Virus record (IMG/VR): IMGVR_UViG_3300036862_000033 | Span: 1 to 43,938 of that record | DNA from: a virus | Reading direction: 5' to 3' (one strand) | DNA length: 43,938 nt | In this document: positions 1-7,924 of the stretch, piece by piece | Position numbering within the stretch: the first letter of the stretch is position 1 | Layout: the number at the start of each line of letters is the position of its first letter | Notes under the pieces: model-generated | The model's input: the letters and a program-made list of their open reading frames with translations, nothing else | Database searches by the model: none | What the model was told of the DNA's origin: nothing | Position numbers and translations under genes: made by a program

Positions 1-2
1 CA

Positions 3-410
3 TCACGCATTCGCATCGGTCAAGGTAAATCCCGTGATCGTCACGACTTGGGCGAGCGTCACGACGTTGTTGTCCAGCGTCATGTCCCCACCGCCACCCG
101 TAATCGTGACGCTCCCCTGCATCCCGCACGTCGTCCCGGCAGAATCGTAGATCCGGAAGTGGGCCACGGTCCCAGCTGCGTCAGCGCTGGCGTCCTGCCA
201 CGTACCCGATTTGGCCTTCGTGCCACCGGAGGCCGCCGCCAGCCAATCAGCGGGCAACGTCATGGTGGCGACGACTGTTCCGCTATCTGCCGTGGCGCAT
301 GTCGCCGGTTGCGCACCTGTGCGAAGGCGGAGCATCGCAGACGTCCCGATCGTCGTTTCAATTGCATCCAGCCGCGCGTTTCTCGCCGCGACCGAGAGCT
401 GTATCGCCAT
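3..410 (-). CDS. Phage virion-associated protein, small beta-rich family
   Basis: A 135-residue protein beginning MAIQLSVAARNARLDAIE, followed by Gly/Thr/Ser-rich beta-type sequence. It resembles a small family I recall from many siphoviruses that sits among tail or appendage genes; no biochemical role is known to me. Its ATG directly abuts the TAA of the fibre gene upstream, in the same frame, so stop readthrough would fuse the two. Its own TGA overlaps an ATG at the very edge of the window (TGATG), so another gene starts there. The virion role is inferred from context. Confidence 0.8.
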   Translation of the reverse strand: MAIQLSVAARNARLDAIETTIGTSAMLRLRTGAQPATCATADSGTVVATMTLPADWLAAASGGTKAKSGTWQDASADAAGTVAHFRIYDSAGTTCGMQGSVTITGGGGDMTLDNNVVTLAQVVTITGFTLTDANA

Positions 411-2489
411 TTACGCCTCCACTAACTCTGTCAGTTCTGTCTCGGTGCTGGACGAGGTCAGTACCGTACTTGTGCGTGTGCCACTTGTGAACTGTGCGAG
501 ATACCGCTGCCCAGGTCGCATCACCGGTTGCCATGCCACTTCAGGGACGACCGCCAACGCGCCGAGCGTAGCCGTGAGCGAGCCTGTGATCGCCACGGCG
601 CCCGTTGCGCCCGCGGTCAGCGGGCCAAGCACCGAGGACGTGCCGCCGGCCGCCCAATGCGCGCGGACCTGCGCATCTGTCAGCGCCACGGGATACGCGG
701 CGACTTCGTCGATGACACCCCGGAACCCCGTGTATTGCACTTGCTCGCGACTGCCGAGCACGAACCGATTGCCAACAGCGATCGTGCCGGTCGCAGGCGC
801 GAGTCCCTGCACGCCGTTGATGTAGATCCCGAACCATGTGCCGTCGTAGGTCACGACCACGTGATAGAGCTGCCCCGCGACCGGCACGATCGGGACATCA
901 AACGTATTGGTCGTCCCGCCACCGCCGGTCTTGATCTTGGCGCCGATATCCGTGGCGGTGAGATAGAGCATCGTGTCGTTATCGGTGCTCCACACCACAA
1001 TCGGTCCCGCGGATACGTCCACGATATCCGGCGTGAACCAGAGCTCAAGCGACAACGCCGACGACACCGGATTGATGGTGGCATTCGTCGCGAGTCGATC
1101 CTGACCGTCGACATGCGCCGCCGCGCGTTCGTGGATCAGCCCGGGCCGGAGGAACTGCACGCCCGCCGGGAACGTTTGCACGTTCATCCGATAGGCCACA
1201 TCATTCGTGATGCTATCGACCGCAAGAAAGCCGTCCGAATCGTCCAACGTCCAATAGTGCGAGGCCCCGTCCGCCATGACGAGGGCGGCGTATGTCCCGA
1301 GAACGCCGGCAATCGTGACGGTGCCCGGGGCTGCGGAGGTGAGTGCCCCCAAGGTGACCGCGGCGGTGCCCTGAATCTCGGTCGTGGCCGTCGCCGCCAG
1401 CGTGAGCGCCGCCAGCGTCGGGACGGCTTGCCCGGAGATCTCCACGGTTCCGCTACTCACCGCCGTCAGGATCCCGAGCGTTTGAGTGAGATCGCCAATG
1501 ATCGGCGGATTCCCGACGATGCCATCACTGACCAACGACACCGCATCAAGCGCCTGCGCCAAGGCGCCGGCAATGTCGACCGTGCCCGTGGCGACACTCG
1601 TCAGCGGATCGAGGGTGACGGCCACAACGCCGGCGATATCGACGGTGCCAACGGCTGAGAGCATCAGCACGTCCAATGTGGGCGACGCCGTGCCTTGGAC
1701 ATCAACTCCGCCAGCCGCGGCCAGCGTGAGCACGCCCAGGCTTTGCGTGACATCCCCGGCCACATCCACGGTGCCAGCAGAAGCCAGCGTCAGGGCATCC
1801 AGTGTTTGTGTGAGGTCGCCACTGATGGGGATATTCCCGACCGACCCTTGTGAATCGAGGACGAGTGCCCCAAGCGCCTGTGTGACGTCACCCGCAATGT
1901 CCACCGTGCCAGTGCTGCTCGCCGTCAGTGCGTCCAACGTGATGGCGGACACACCCTGCACGTCGACCGTGCCCGTGGACGCCACTGCCAGCGCGTCCAA
2001 CGTCGGAGACGAGACGCCTTGCACGTCCACGGTCCCGGTCGCCGTGCTCGTCAGGACACCGAGGGTGGCGGCGGACACACCGGCCACGTCGACGGTACCT
2101 GTGCTGACGAGCGTCAGCGCGCCGAGCGGTTGTGTCAGGTCACCGCTGACGCCGCTCGAGGCAATCGTGCCCTGTGGCGTTTGCCCGTAGCTATCCAGTG
2201 GGGCATCATTCGCAACGATCCGAAATTCGTAGACGTCGGAACCCGTGACTTGCGTCCCGATGGCCTTGAGGCTCCATTCGAACTCCGTGTATTTCCCGGA
2301 AGCCAGATCGATCACGTCGGCGGGGTTTTCGTCGTCCTGAATCCGGCCGGCTTGGAAATCAGCTGTGGTCTTGCCTGAGGGCGGCGTGAGCAGGGCCGTC
2401 GTGGCCGCACCCGAGGCGGTAATGTTCGCACTTGCTGAGAGCACGAACGCCGCAGGAGCGCCGGCCGGCCAGAAAATGAGCAGCGACAT
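411..2489 (-). CDS. Repeat-built tail fibre or appendage protein with LamG-like domain
   Basis: A 692-residue protein. Residues about 1-113 form an N-terminal beta domain. Residues about 114-400 are a tandem array of 20-21-residue units with consensus TLxxLTLxSxGTVDVxG, which suggests a beta-solenoid shaft. Residues about 405-620 look like a concanavalin-type LamG domain (SLELWFTPD, YHVVVTYDG, GVIDEVAAYP), which usually binds glycans. One more shaft unit and a Ser/Thr-rich tail follow. A receptor-binding or decoration role on the virion is inferred. Length variation by repeat recombination is likely. It ends in TAA immediately followed by the next ATG. Confidence 0.8.
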   Translation of the reverse strand: MSLLIFWPAGAPAAFVLSASANITASGAATTALLTPPSGKTTADFQAGRIQDDENPADVIDLASGKYTEFEWSLKAIGTQVTGSDVYEFRIVANDAPLDSYGQTPQGTIASSGVSGDLTQPLGALTLVSTGTVDVAGVSAATLGVLTSTATGTVDVQGVSSPTLDALAVASTGTVDVQGVSAITLDALTASSTGTVDIAGDVTQALGALVLDSQGSVGNIPISGDLTQTLDALTLASAGTVDVAGDVTQSLGVLTLAAAGGVDVQGTASPTLDVLMLSAVGTVDIAGVVAVTLDPLTSVATGTVDIAGALAQALDAVSLVSDGIVGNPPIIGDLTQTLGILTAVSSGTVEISGQAVPTLAALTLAATATTEIQGTAAVTLGALTSAAPGTVTIAGVLGTYAALVMADGASHYWTLDDSDGFLAVDSITNDVAYRMNVQTFPAGVQFLRPGLIHERAAAHVDGQDRLATNATINPVSSALSLELWFTPDIVDVSAGPIVVWSTDNDTMLYLTATDIGAKIKTGGGGTTNTFDVPIVPVAGQLYHVVVTYDGTWFGIYINGVQGLAPATGTIAVGNRFVLGSREQVQYTGFRGVIDEVAAYPVALTDAQVRAHWAAGGTSSVLGPLTAGATGAVAITGSLTATLGALAVVPEVAWQPVMRPGQRYLAQFTSGTRTSTVLTSSSTETELTELVEA

Positions 2490-2492
2490 GGA

Positions 2493-3659
2493 CTAGTTGC
2501 CGACGCCACCCATCGCCATCTGACTCTCTGAGACCCGAGCCGGATCGCTTTCGCTCTTGAACGATGGGCCTTCTAAAAACGACATAAATGAATCACCCGC
2601 CGCAGCCACGACGTTGTGGTCATAGACGAAGGTGCAGGTTTGCCCTCCGCCCATCGTGCCGACTGGAATGATGTACACACGAATGATCAGACGCTCATCC
2701 TCAAACACTGGCGTCGCGACCAATGTCCCGCCCGCCTGAGATCCAGGCGTTGCCGTCGTCGTGCTGAATTCCGTGGAATAGGATTTCGTGTAAACCAACG
2801 TCTCTTGACCAAGGACATCGCGCTTAAACACTTTGATGCGCATTGTACAATTGGCGGTGACATTGCTCTCCGATGCCCAGAACATTCCATTGCCTGTCGG
2901 CGCGGTTGCCTGCCACGTGGGCGGTTTCAGACGACCAGAGATCCACTCAAGCACGGTTCCACCAGCCGTACGCGTCCATTGAATCTCTGTTCCACTGGCC
3001 ACCGTATTCACCACCCCGGAGGTCGCGGCTGTACTACCTTGCGCCTCAAGAGCATCGAACAATGTGCCGATGCCATTGAGATTCGTTCGGCGGAGAATCA
3101 GCTTGTTTTCATTTAAGCGGAATGTAATTGCCTCGGTAAATTCCACCCACGTACAGCCTTGCGTGTTCGCGGTCTCCTCGCCGTAATTGCCCGTCGGCGT
3201 TCCAGCCCCGAAACTGCCAGCAATCGGCGTCCAGAGCAGTCGCACAATAAACCGCTCCCCGGGGCCCACGCTGATCGCCACTGGCGGGGTCACTGTCCAG
3301 GTATATTGCGTGGAACTCGTCCCAGCAATCTGTGCCGAATCTTGCTCACAGATCAAGGTTTCAATCAGTGGTGACCCCACGCCGCTCACCTTATATAATC
3401 GCGCGCGTAGTTTCGCCGTGAAGCCACTGGGAGTCGTCGACCATGCGTTGAACGTGATCTGTCCGGAAATCGTAACAGCTGTCTCCACGCGCTCGGAATA
3501 AAAAGAGGGGATATTCCACGGCTTGTCGCCGTTCGCATCAACCGATCCGGGCGAGGCAATCTGCGAGCTCCCCGTAAATGTCACCGTGGTCATGTCGCGA
3601 TACGTGCCGACTGCCGACGGACAGGTCGATAAGTTACGCGTCAGAATTCGCGTGGCCAT
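2493..3659 (-). CDS. Putative phage structural protein, beta-rich
   Basis: A 388-residue protein with alternating Thr/Val/Ile-rich strands and no signal peptide or membrane segment. I see no catalytic motif. It lies between other beta-rich virion-type genes in one tight operon and stops 3 bases before the start of the fibre gene, so a virion surface or appendage role is likely. The N-terminus contains ILTRNLSTCPSAVGTYRD. I do not recognise the family; the structural assignment rests on composition and neighbours. Confidence 0.7.
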   Translation of the reverse strand: MATRILTRNLSTCPSAVGTYRDMTTVTFTGSSQIASPGSVDANGDKPWNIPSFYSERVETAVTISGQITFNAWSTTPSGFTAKLRARLYKVSGVGSPLIETLICEQDSAQIAGTSSTQYTWTVTPPVAISVGPGERFIVRLLWTPIAGSFGAGTPTGNYGEETANTQGCTWVEFTEAITFRLNENKLILRRTNLNGIGTLFDALEAQGSTAATSGVVNTVASGTEIQWTRTAGGTVLEWISGRLKPPTWQATAPTGNGMFWASESNVTANCTMRIKVFKRDVLGQETLVYTKSYSTEFSTTTATPGSQAGGTLVATPVFEDERLIIRVYIIPVGTMGGGQTCTFVYDHNVVAAAGDSFMSFLEGPSFKSESDPARVSESQMAMGGVGN

Positions 3660-3697
3660 CGTATTGCCTCTCTCCTGTGTATCACTGGCGCGCGCGC

Positions 3698-4078
3698 CTA
3701 CGACAGATCGTCAATCCAATACGTCAAGACCACGCGAAGAAAGCCGCCCGTTGTGACCGTGGTGGTAATGCGAACATCCTCATCCGCCGCACCAGCCGCA
3801 ATGGGTGCCCCGCCATTGGCGACCACCATCCCGCCACCGTGCGCAATGCCGGGGTGCGACATGAACACGCCTGCGGCGCCGGTGCCCACATCATTGGTCA
3901 CGGCTGGCAGCGTGGCGGTACCAAACCCGATCCGCAACCCTACGTCGACCGTAGTCGAGTTCGCCACCGTCGCCTGCCCATAGGTGATGACCGCACGCTG
4001 GGTAGAGCTGCACGTGACGAGCGCCAGATCCGTCTGCGCCGCGTCAAATTCCCATTCCTTCGTCGTGGTCGGGATCAT
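3698..4078 (-). CDS. Small putative virion protein
   Basis: A 126-residue product starting MIPTTTKEWEFDAAQ. The start was chosen because its ATG overlaps the upstream stop as ATGA, although the frame is open further upstream. The body is beta-rich with a Gly/Ala-rich middle (HGGGMVVANGGAPIAAG) and ends TYWIDDLS. No known enzyme motif is present. It is translationally coupled to the 225-residue gene before it, so the two probably act in one structure. Confidence 0.7.
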   Translation of the reverse strand: MIPTTTKEWEFDAAQTDLALVTCSSTQRAVITYGQATVANSTTVDVGLRIGFGTATLPAVTNDVGTGAAGVFMSHPGIAHGGGMVVANGGAPIAAGAADEDVRITTTVTTGGFLRVVLTYWIDDLS

Positions 4079-4752
4079 GGAATCACCGCAAAGGCCATCA
4101 GCCAGCCAATGTTTGTGCCTGTCGAGGCCGTCGCCGTGATCTGCCGAATCTTGATCCCTTGGTTTTCCTGAAGCTCCCACGCGGGATCAAACGGCAACTG
4201 GGGCAACCAGTTGATCCCTTGCGACAAATAGGGGGCGGCGTTGGTTTCCTCGAGCAGGAGTGGAATGTTGAACCAGAAGGCCGCTGCCGTCGCGCCGCCG
4301 GTGGGCAAGGCCCGACACGTAATCGACGCCGAGAGCGTGCCCGCATCCACCGTCGACAACCGCGTGATATTCACCAAGCCGGTCGTCGGTGCGGCCGCCC
4401 CTTCAAAGGTGGCCACTGTGCCGCCCGTTCCGACCGCACTCGTCCGAATCACGGAGAATTCAAACGAAGGAATGATCGCACTGGCCGCCGTGATCACCTG
4501 GACCGGCCAGATGCCCCGCACGCGGATAATCTTCCCGGATCCCGTCGCATTGAACAGATCAAAGAAGTCCGTCGCCGCCGCCGTTGTCACGCGGGGCGCT
4601 TGATACAGGCAGTACGAAGGCGAGGTGCCTTGAATATGCCCGTCTTGGTCACCGAGGAGGATGACTTGATAGTCTTTCCCGCTGATCGTCTGGGTCGCGA
4701 CCGTCGCACCTGACCCAGGCGTCACCAGGATGCTATTAGCTGGCAGTGTCAT
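4075..4752 (-). CDS. Putative phage structural protein
   Basis: A 225-residue protein starting MTLPANSILVTPGSGATV, rich in Thr, Ala, Ile and Gly, without transmembrane segments. The even beta-strand pattern and C-terminal ITATASTGTNIGWLMAF resemble head decoration or tail accessory proteins of environmental siphoviruses. Both ends overlap neighbours by ATGA. The function is inferred from context only. Confidence 0.7.
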   Translation of the reverse strand: MTLPANSILVTPGSGATVATQTISGKDYQVILLGDQDGHIQGTSPSYCLYQAPRVTTAAATDFFDLFNATGSGKIIRVRGIWPVQVITAASAIIPSFEFSVIRTSAVGTGGTVATFEGAAAPTTGLVNITRLSTVDAGTLSASITCRALPTGGATAAAFWFNIPLLLEETNAAPYLSQGINWLPQLPFDPAWELQENQGIKIRQITATASTGTNIGWLMAFAVIP

Positions 4753-5624
4753 ACGAATTTATCCACATTGCGCCACGACGCCGCCCCGACTTTGCGGTAC
4801 TGCAGCTTGTAGCCCGCACTCACCGGATCGCCAGTCGCATTGACCCCAAGCCGAAGGCGGAAGACTTGATCCGGCGTAATCGTGAACGCCGTGTTTTGCG
4901 CCGCCTGCCAGGTGGCGGTCGTCTCACTCCCGTCATCGTTGCGGGCGCGGAAGCCAAACTGATCCACCGAGAGCGGCGCCGCGGGCGCAAAGCTCGCGAC
5001 CCGCGCGACCCAATTTTCACTGGCGACTGTGAACGTTCCGTTCATCGCCGAACTGGACGTCGTCGTGCTCTCTTCGACGTACAGATCCTGAAAGGTGACG
5101 TTGTCGGTCTGCGTGCTATTGGTGAAGAACTGCCAGCCCGATCCGGCGGTCGGAATGTTCGTCGCGCCTTTGGAACAACACGCGAGGAAATAGGAATTCG
5201 CCGCCGGCGCCGGGGAGCTGGTGCCGCTGGCGGGATTCGCCGAGGTCGCCGTGGCCGCGACCGTATCGCCGTTGTACGACGTCGGGGTATTCGCCCCCGT
5301 CAAACAGACGGCAATACACGTGATTGTGGCGCTGATGCTAATGTGGCCCGTGACGACGAAACTCGCCCCGCCGGTGATGTTCTCCGACTTCCACATGCTC
5401 ATCTGGAAGTCGCCTGAGGCCCCCGCTTGGGTCGTGCCGATCTGGGTGTAGGTGTTGGCCTGGCTATCGGTGGGCGCCTGGTGCGTCAGGCCACCAGACG
5501 TCCACGAAGATATGCAGACGACGACGGTGTCACCAGAGACGGGACTGGACGCAAAAGCGGGACACGCCAACGCGGAGGCGGCATTACTCCTCGCCTGTTG
5601 ACAGTCGCGGCGACTAATCGCCAT
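4749..5624 (-). CDS. Putative virion or appendage beta-sandwich protein
   Basis: A 291-residue protein. Residues about 15-205 look like a beta-sandwich with a strongly Ser/Thr/Asn-rich surface. Residues about 210-291 form a second segment (FGFRARNDDGSETTATW, FRLRLGVNATGD, YKLQYRKVG) of a type that recurs in environmental phage structural proteins. It is the first gene of the left structural cluster, preceded by a 91-base gap, so a promoter there is plausible. It could be a fibre-associated or decoration protein. Confidence 0.7.
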   Translation of the reverse strand: MAISRRDCQQARSNAASALACPAFASSPVSGDTVVVCISSWTSGGLTHQAPTDSQANTYTQIGTTQAGASGDFQMSMWKSENITGGASFVVTGHISISATITCIAVCLTGANTPTSYNGDTVAATATSANPASGTSSPAPAANSYFLACCSKGATNIPTAGSGWQFFTNSTQTDNVTFQDLYVEESTTTSSSAMNGTFTVASENWVARVASFAPAAPLSVDQFGFRARNDDGSETTATWQAAQNTAFTITPDQVFRLRLGVNATGDPVSAGYKLQYRKVGAASWRNVDKFV

Positions 5625-5715
5625 CGCACTCTGACATGCGTCCGCATGGAGTGTGCGCCCGAATCAGCAGAAGCTGTTGCCAACTATGCCGACTATGCTG
5701 TTGTACATGGAACGA
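5625..5715 (-). promoter_or_regulatory. Gap between early operon and left structural cluster
   Basis: Ninety-one bases with no gene separate the early operon from the left structural cluster. Read on the minus strand they contain GCATAGT twice in tandem (GCATAGTCGGCATAGT), which could be -10-like or a regulator site. I see no good -35 box and no terminator. This is a plausible place for a late promoter, but the call is weak. Confidence 0.25.
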
Positions 5716-5937
5716 TTATGAGGCGAGGCCGCGACGATAGGCGGCGAGGGCGGCCACTGGGATGCGGTACACGTAGCCGTCCTGCTCGGCTTCAAGCTCG
5801 CCATTCTCAATACGCGCCCGAACCGTGCGTTCGTCGAGGTCAAGAAATTCGGCGGCCACGCGCAAGCAGACGACGTTCCGCGGATGCGTCGCGAGATTCT
5901 CAATACGGGGCTGGGCGCGACGGCCGCCCTTGCTCAC
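5716..5937 (-). CDS. Excisionase-like MerR/HTH_17 DNA-binding protein
   Basis: A 73-residue protein with a GTG start overlapping the upstream stop (GTGA). After a short basic N-terminus (MSKGGRRAQPR) comes a winged-helix segment: LRVAAEFLDLDERTVRARI, then ENGELEAE and YVYRIPVAALAAYRR. This is the arrangement of phage excisionase and HTH_17 proteins, where the wing contains YRIP. It is the last gene of the early operon. It could direct excision or regulate the neighbouring structural genes; no integrase is seen to pair with it. Confidence 0.8.
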   Translation of the reverse strand: MSKGGRRAQPRIENLATHPRNVVCLRVAAEFLDLDERTVRARIENGELEAEQDGYVYRIPVAALAAYRRGLAS

Positions 5938-6017
5938 GGCTCATCCTCGCAGAGCCAGCCGCACCAACCGTCGGTGGGACCACTCAAACCGATCAGGCGC
6001 AGCAGCCAGCGCAGCAT
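5934..6017 (-). CDS. 27-residue peptide, unknown
   Basis: A tiny frame encoding MLRWLLRLIGLSGPTDGWCG and a short acidic tail. Both ends lock into the operon: its ATG overlaps the upstream TAA (TAATG) and its TGA overlaps the GTG of the excisionase-like gene (GTGA). The hydrophobic, Arg-flanked N-terminus with several Trp suggests membrane association. Coupled translation is the main support that it is real. Confidence 0.5.
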   Translation of the reverse strand: MLRWLLRLIGLSGPTDGWCGWLCEDEP

Positions 6018-6421
6018 TACGATTCCTCAGGATGGGAGGCCGTGAGGCGGGAGAGGGTGTCGGCCCACTGCTCAAGTTCGCTCGCTGTAGCCATGCGAGG
6101 CGGACTGCGCATCTCCTCGACCACCTGGGCGAGGGCCTGCTGGCAGCGGAGGAGATCGGCTTCGGCCCGTTGCCATTTACGCCACGCCTCAGCCGCCAAT
6201 TTGGCGACGTCGTCTCGTTCCTGTTCGAGGAGGGCGACAGCCTCCGCCAAAGCCACGAGACGGGTGCCATCCGATCCATAGCCGGTCAATTTCACGTGCT
6301 GCGCGATGTTCCGCATCTCCGCTGAGAGGGAGACGCGAGAAGAAGATTCAGATCCGCGCGTGGACGAGCGGGGCGATTCCACGGCTTCACCTACCGCATC
6401 GACGTTTCGTGGTTCAGTCAA
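6017..6421 (-). CDS. Coiled-coil early protein, unknown
   Basis: A 134-residue protein with a Ser/Arg-rich disordered N-terminus (residues 1-35) and a long helical region (about 40-115) with heptads such as LVALAEAVALLEQERDD and AEADLLRCQQALAQVVEE. No enzyme motif is visible. It overlaps the zinc-binding gene upstream by ATGA. Probably an oligomeric accessory protein; function unknown. Confidence 0.7.
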   Translation of the reverse strand: MTEPRNVDAVGEAVESPRSSTRGSESSSRVSLSAEMRNIAQHVKLTGYGSDGTRLVALAEAVALLEQERDDVAKLAAEAWRKWQRAEADLLRCQQALAQVVEEMRSPPRMATASELEQWADTLSRLTASHPEES

Positions 6422-6621
6422 CGTTCGCCATCTCTCTTATTCCGCCAGCGGCGCACCATTGCCGTACTGCGCTCATTGCGAAACGCTCGAAACTGCGCGC
6501 GACCCTTGTGGATGCGAAAGTCCAGCACATGCACGAGGCCGCAGTCGCAACACGCCATCTTGTAACCACGCCGCTGTGGCTGCACCCACTCGCCGCTCTG
6601 TACCGTCTTGTAACGAGCCAT
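6418..6621 (-). CDS. Small CxxC protein, paralogue of 43055-43279
   Basis: A 67-residue basic protein with the core SGEW....RGYKMACCDCGLVH followed by FRIHKGRAQFRAFRN. The CCDCGLVH motif suggests a small metal site. The same core occurs in the 74-residue protein next to the terminase, so the genome carries two copies, one early and one late. Family members are common in siphoviruses, but I know of no assigned function. It overlaps the coiled-coil gene by ATGA. Confidence 0.8.
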   Translation of the reverse strand: MARYKTVQSGEWVQPQRRGYKMACCDCGLVHVLDFRIHKGRAQFRAFRNERSTAMVRRWRNKRDGER

Positions 6622-6624
6622 CCC

Positions 6625-6900
6625 TCAGTCCTCGTAGGAACCGACTTCGAATTGCGTCGTCTGCAGCGCCGGCACGTCCTGGCACAGCTTCTTCCACGTA
6701 TCCAGCGTCATCATCACGATCGGCTTCGTCGTGGCGCCGAACGTCCCCAGTACCGGACTGCCGGTCTTGCGGAACGGGCAGTGCATCACCCAGATGCGCC
6801 GGTGCATGGACGCTGGAGTTACCTCGTTGCTTGACGCGGTAGCTAAGGGCGCCCCGTACTGTGAATGGTCCACGCGCGGATCCTTCTCTTCATTCGTCAT
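6625..6900 (-). CDS. Unknown early protein, 91 residues
   Basis: Starts MTNEEKDPRVDHSQYGAP; this ATG was chosen over one six codons upstream because it fits the close operon spacing, overlapping the upstream gene by 11 bases. The middle contains RRIWVMHCPFRKTGSPVLG and the end FEVGSYED. There is no recognisable fold motif or membrane segment. Confidence 0.65.
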   Translation of the reverse strand: MTNEEKDPRVDHSQYGAPLATASSNEVTPASMHRRIWVMHCPFRKTGSPVLGTFGATTKPIVMMTLDTWKKLCQDVPALQTTQFEVGSYED

Positions 6901-7096
6901 TTGTCGCTCCGTGATCACCGGAGAGGGGAGGAGCCGATGGAGTTCGCAGCACAGCCTCGCAGTTATTGCATCGATACACCCGGCCGTGCTTCATCTCGCG
7001 GCGCTTCGGCCCTATGACCGGCGAATACGACGCCCGTTGGATTGGCGGTTCCTCTAAGTCGATCCAGTGATGCGAACACGGCGCCCACGACGTCAT
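6890..7096 (-). CDS. Small zinc-ribbon-like early protein
   Basis: A 68-residue product starting MTSWAPCSHHWIDLEEPP, whose ATG overlaps the upstream stop (ATGA). Cys/His residues in the N-terminus (CSHHW) and YRCNNCEAVLRTPS near the C-terminus could form one zinc site. Such proteins are frequent in early regions of environmental phages. No specific role can be given. Confidence 0.7.
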   Translation of the reverse strand: MTSWAPCSHHWIDLEEPPIQRASYSPVIGPKRREMKHGRVYRCNNCEAVLRTPSAPPLSGDHGATNDE

Positions 7097-7338
7097 GGCT
7101 TCAACCTCAAGAGGCCAGACATGTCGCTCGGCGCCACGGGACCGTCTGACACATCCCATCGCGCAATGTCCTCAATTGTGGCTTCTCGGACAGCCTCAGC
7201 CCGCCCGCACAGCACTTCCCACGCATCCCGCAGCCGCCAGCGCCACGGTGCCGGAATTGGGAGCATGAACACCCACGGTCCGCCTGAGCCGAACTTGTTC
7301 GACTGCGGAAGCCGCGCGACATCTTCCAACACCATCAT
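7093..7338 (-). CDS. Conserved phage early protein
   Basis: An 81-residue product starting MMVLEDVARLPQSNKFGSGG. The ATG at 7338 is chosen because GGAG lies 8 bases upstream; the in-frame GTG at 7347 has no room for a ribosome site. The central PWVFMLPIPAPWRWRLRDAW followed by EVLCGRAEAVREA is an amphipathic segment that I recall from small proteins of unknown function in Proteobacteria phages. Cytoplasmic; role unknown. Confidence 0.7.
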   Translation of the reverse strand: MMVLEDVARLPQSNKFGSGGPWVFMLPIPAPWRWRLRDAWEVLCGRAEAVREATIEDIARWDVSDGPVAPSDMSGLLRLKP

Positions 7339-7348
7339 GGTTGCCACT

Positions 7349-7366
7349 CCATCGCTCGGTACCTCA
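7349..7366. repeat. 18-bp direct repeat, copy 1
   Basis: CCATCGCTCGGTACCTCA occurs here and again, identically, at 7558-7575. Read on the minus strand each copy carries a GAGG ribosome-binding element and an ATG, and each lies just upstream of a gene start. It may reflect duplication of an initiation region. Confidence 0.7.
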
Positions 7367-7561
7367 GCGCGTCTCGCGCGTCGCTTCCAATCGCTCTTTC
7401 ACATGCTTGGAGATGTGCGCGTTCCGGCCTATTTCGTTCGGCTTTCCCGTCCTATCCTCAAACGGGAAGTCTTTCCCGCAGAGGCGGCAGCGCCACACGA
7501 ACTCGGGATCGAGCGTGCGGCCACCGACCCGAACCTGCTGAAAGTATTCGCGCGTACCCAT
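7364..7561 (-). CDS. Zinc-finger-like early protein
   Basis: A 65-residue product starting MGTREYFQQVRVGGRTLD. It has a clear CxxC...HxxxH site (WRCRLCGKDF ... AHISKHVKER), as in a single C2H2-type finger. ATG at 7561 is preferred because GAGG lies 9 bases upstream; the frame is open a further 27 codons to a GTG that lies almost on top of a GAGGAGG. Nucleic-acid binding is likely but untested. Confidence 0.7.
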   Translation of the reverse strand: MGTREYFQQVRVGGRTLDPEFVWRCRLCGKDFPFEDRTGKPNEIGRNAHISKHVKERLEATRETR

Positions 7562-7575
7562 CGCTCGGTACCTCA
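7558..7575. repeat. 18-bp direct repeat, copy 2
   Basis: Identical to 7349-7366. Here the ATG inside the repeat is used as the start of the zinc-finger-like gene; in the other copy that ATG opens a five-codon frame before the next gene. Confidence 0.7.
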
Positions 7576-7629
7576 CCCCTCTGAAGACGGTGTGGGCTGG
7601 CCCGTGGAGATCACAGAGAGATCCCCCCG

Positions 7630-7911
7630 TTACAGCGTCCACGCCTCCTCATCACTGGTCAGGATCGTCACCAGCACCCCGGCCGCCTGAAACGCCGCAT
7701 GGAGCTCCATCTGGGCCTGTGTCAGCTTCCGCTTGCTCGGACTCTTCGCGCCGTCCTTCGCTTCGATGAACCGAACCACCCCTCGTCGTATCGCCAGCAG
7801 GTCCGGAAAGCCAGCTCCGACGCGAGAGGTATCCACCACCGTCCACCCGCTCGATCGCAGCGCCTGGACGATGCGGGCGTGCGTGGCATCCGTTCTGGCG
7901 GCTCTCCGCAT
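7630..7911 (-). CDS. VRR-NUC domain nuclease (PD-(D/E)XK)
   Basis: A 93-residue stand-alone VRR-NUC protein. The motifs are visible in order: an N-terminal helix (ARIVQALRSSGW), GAGFPDLLAIRRG with the catalytic Asp, FIEAKDG with the E-x-K pair, and the helix LTQAQMELHAAFQAAGV. Family members act on branched or nicked DNA, and several phages carry such minimal copies in their recombination region. ATG at 7911 is preferred to the TTG six bases upstream. Confidence 0.88.
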   Translation of the reverse strand: MRRAARTDATHARIVQALRSSGWTVVDTSRVGAGFPDLLAIRRGVVRFIEAKDGAKSPSKRKLTQAQMELHAAFQAAGVLVTILTSDEEAWTL

Positions 7912-7924
7912 ACTCAACGCTCGA

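Noticed and set aside
1290-2110. Tandem repeats considered as a CRISPR-like array.
   Set aside because: The repeats are protein-level units of about 20 residues in one frame with degenerate DNA, not identical repeats with unique spacers.
5716-5937. Proof of an integrated or integrating prophage from the excisionase-like gene.
   Set aside because: No integrase or clear attachment site is visible; HTH_17 proteins also serve other regulatory roles.
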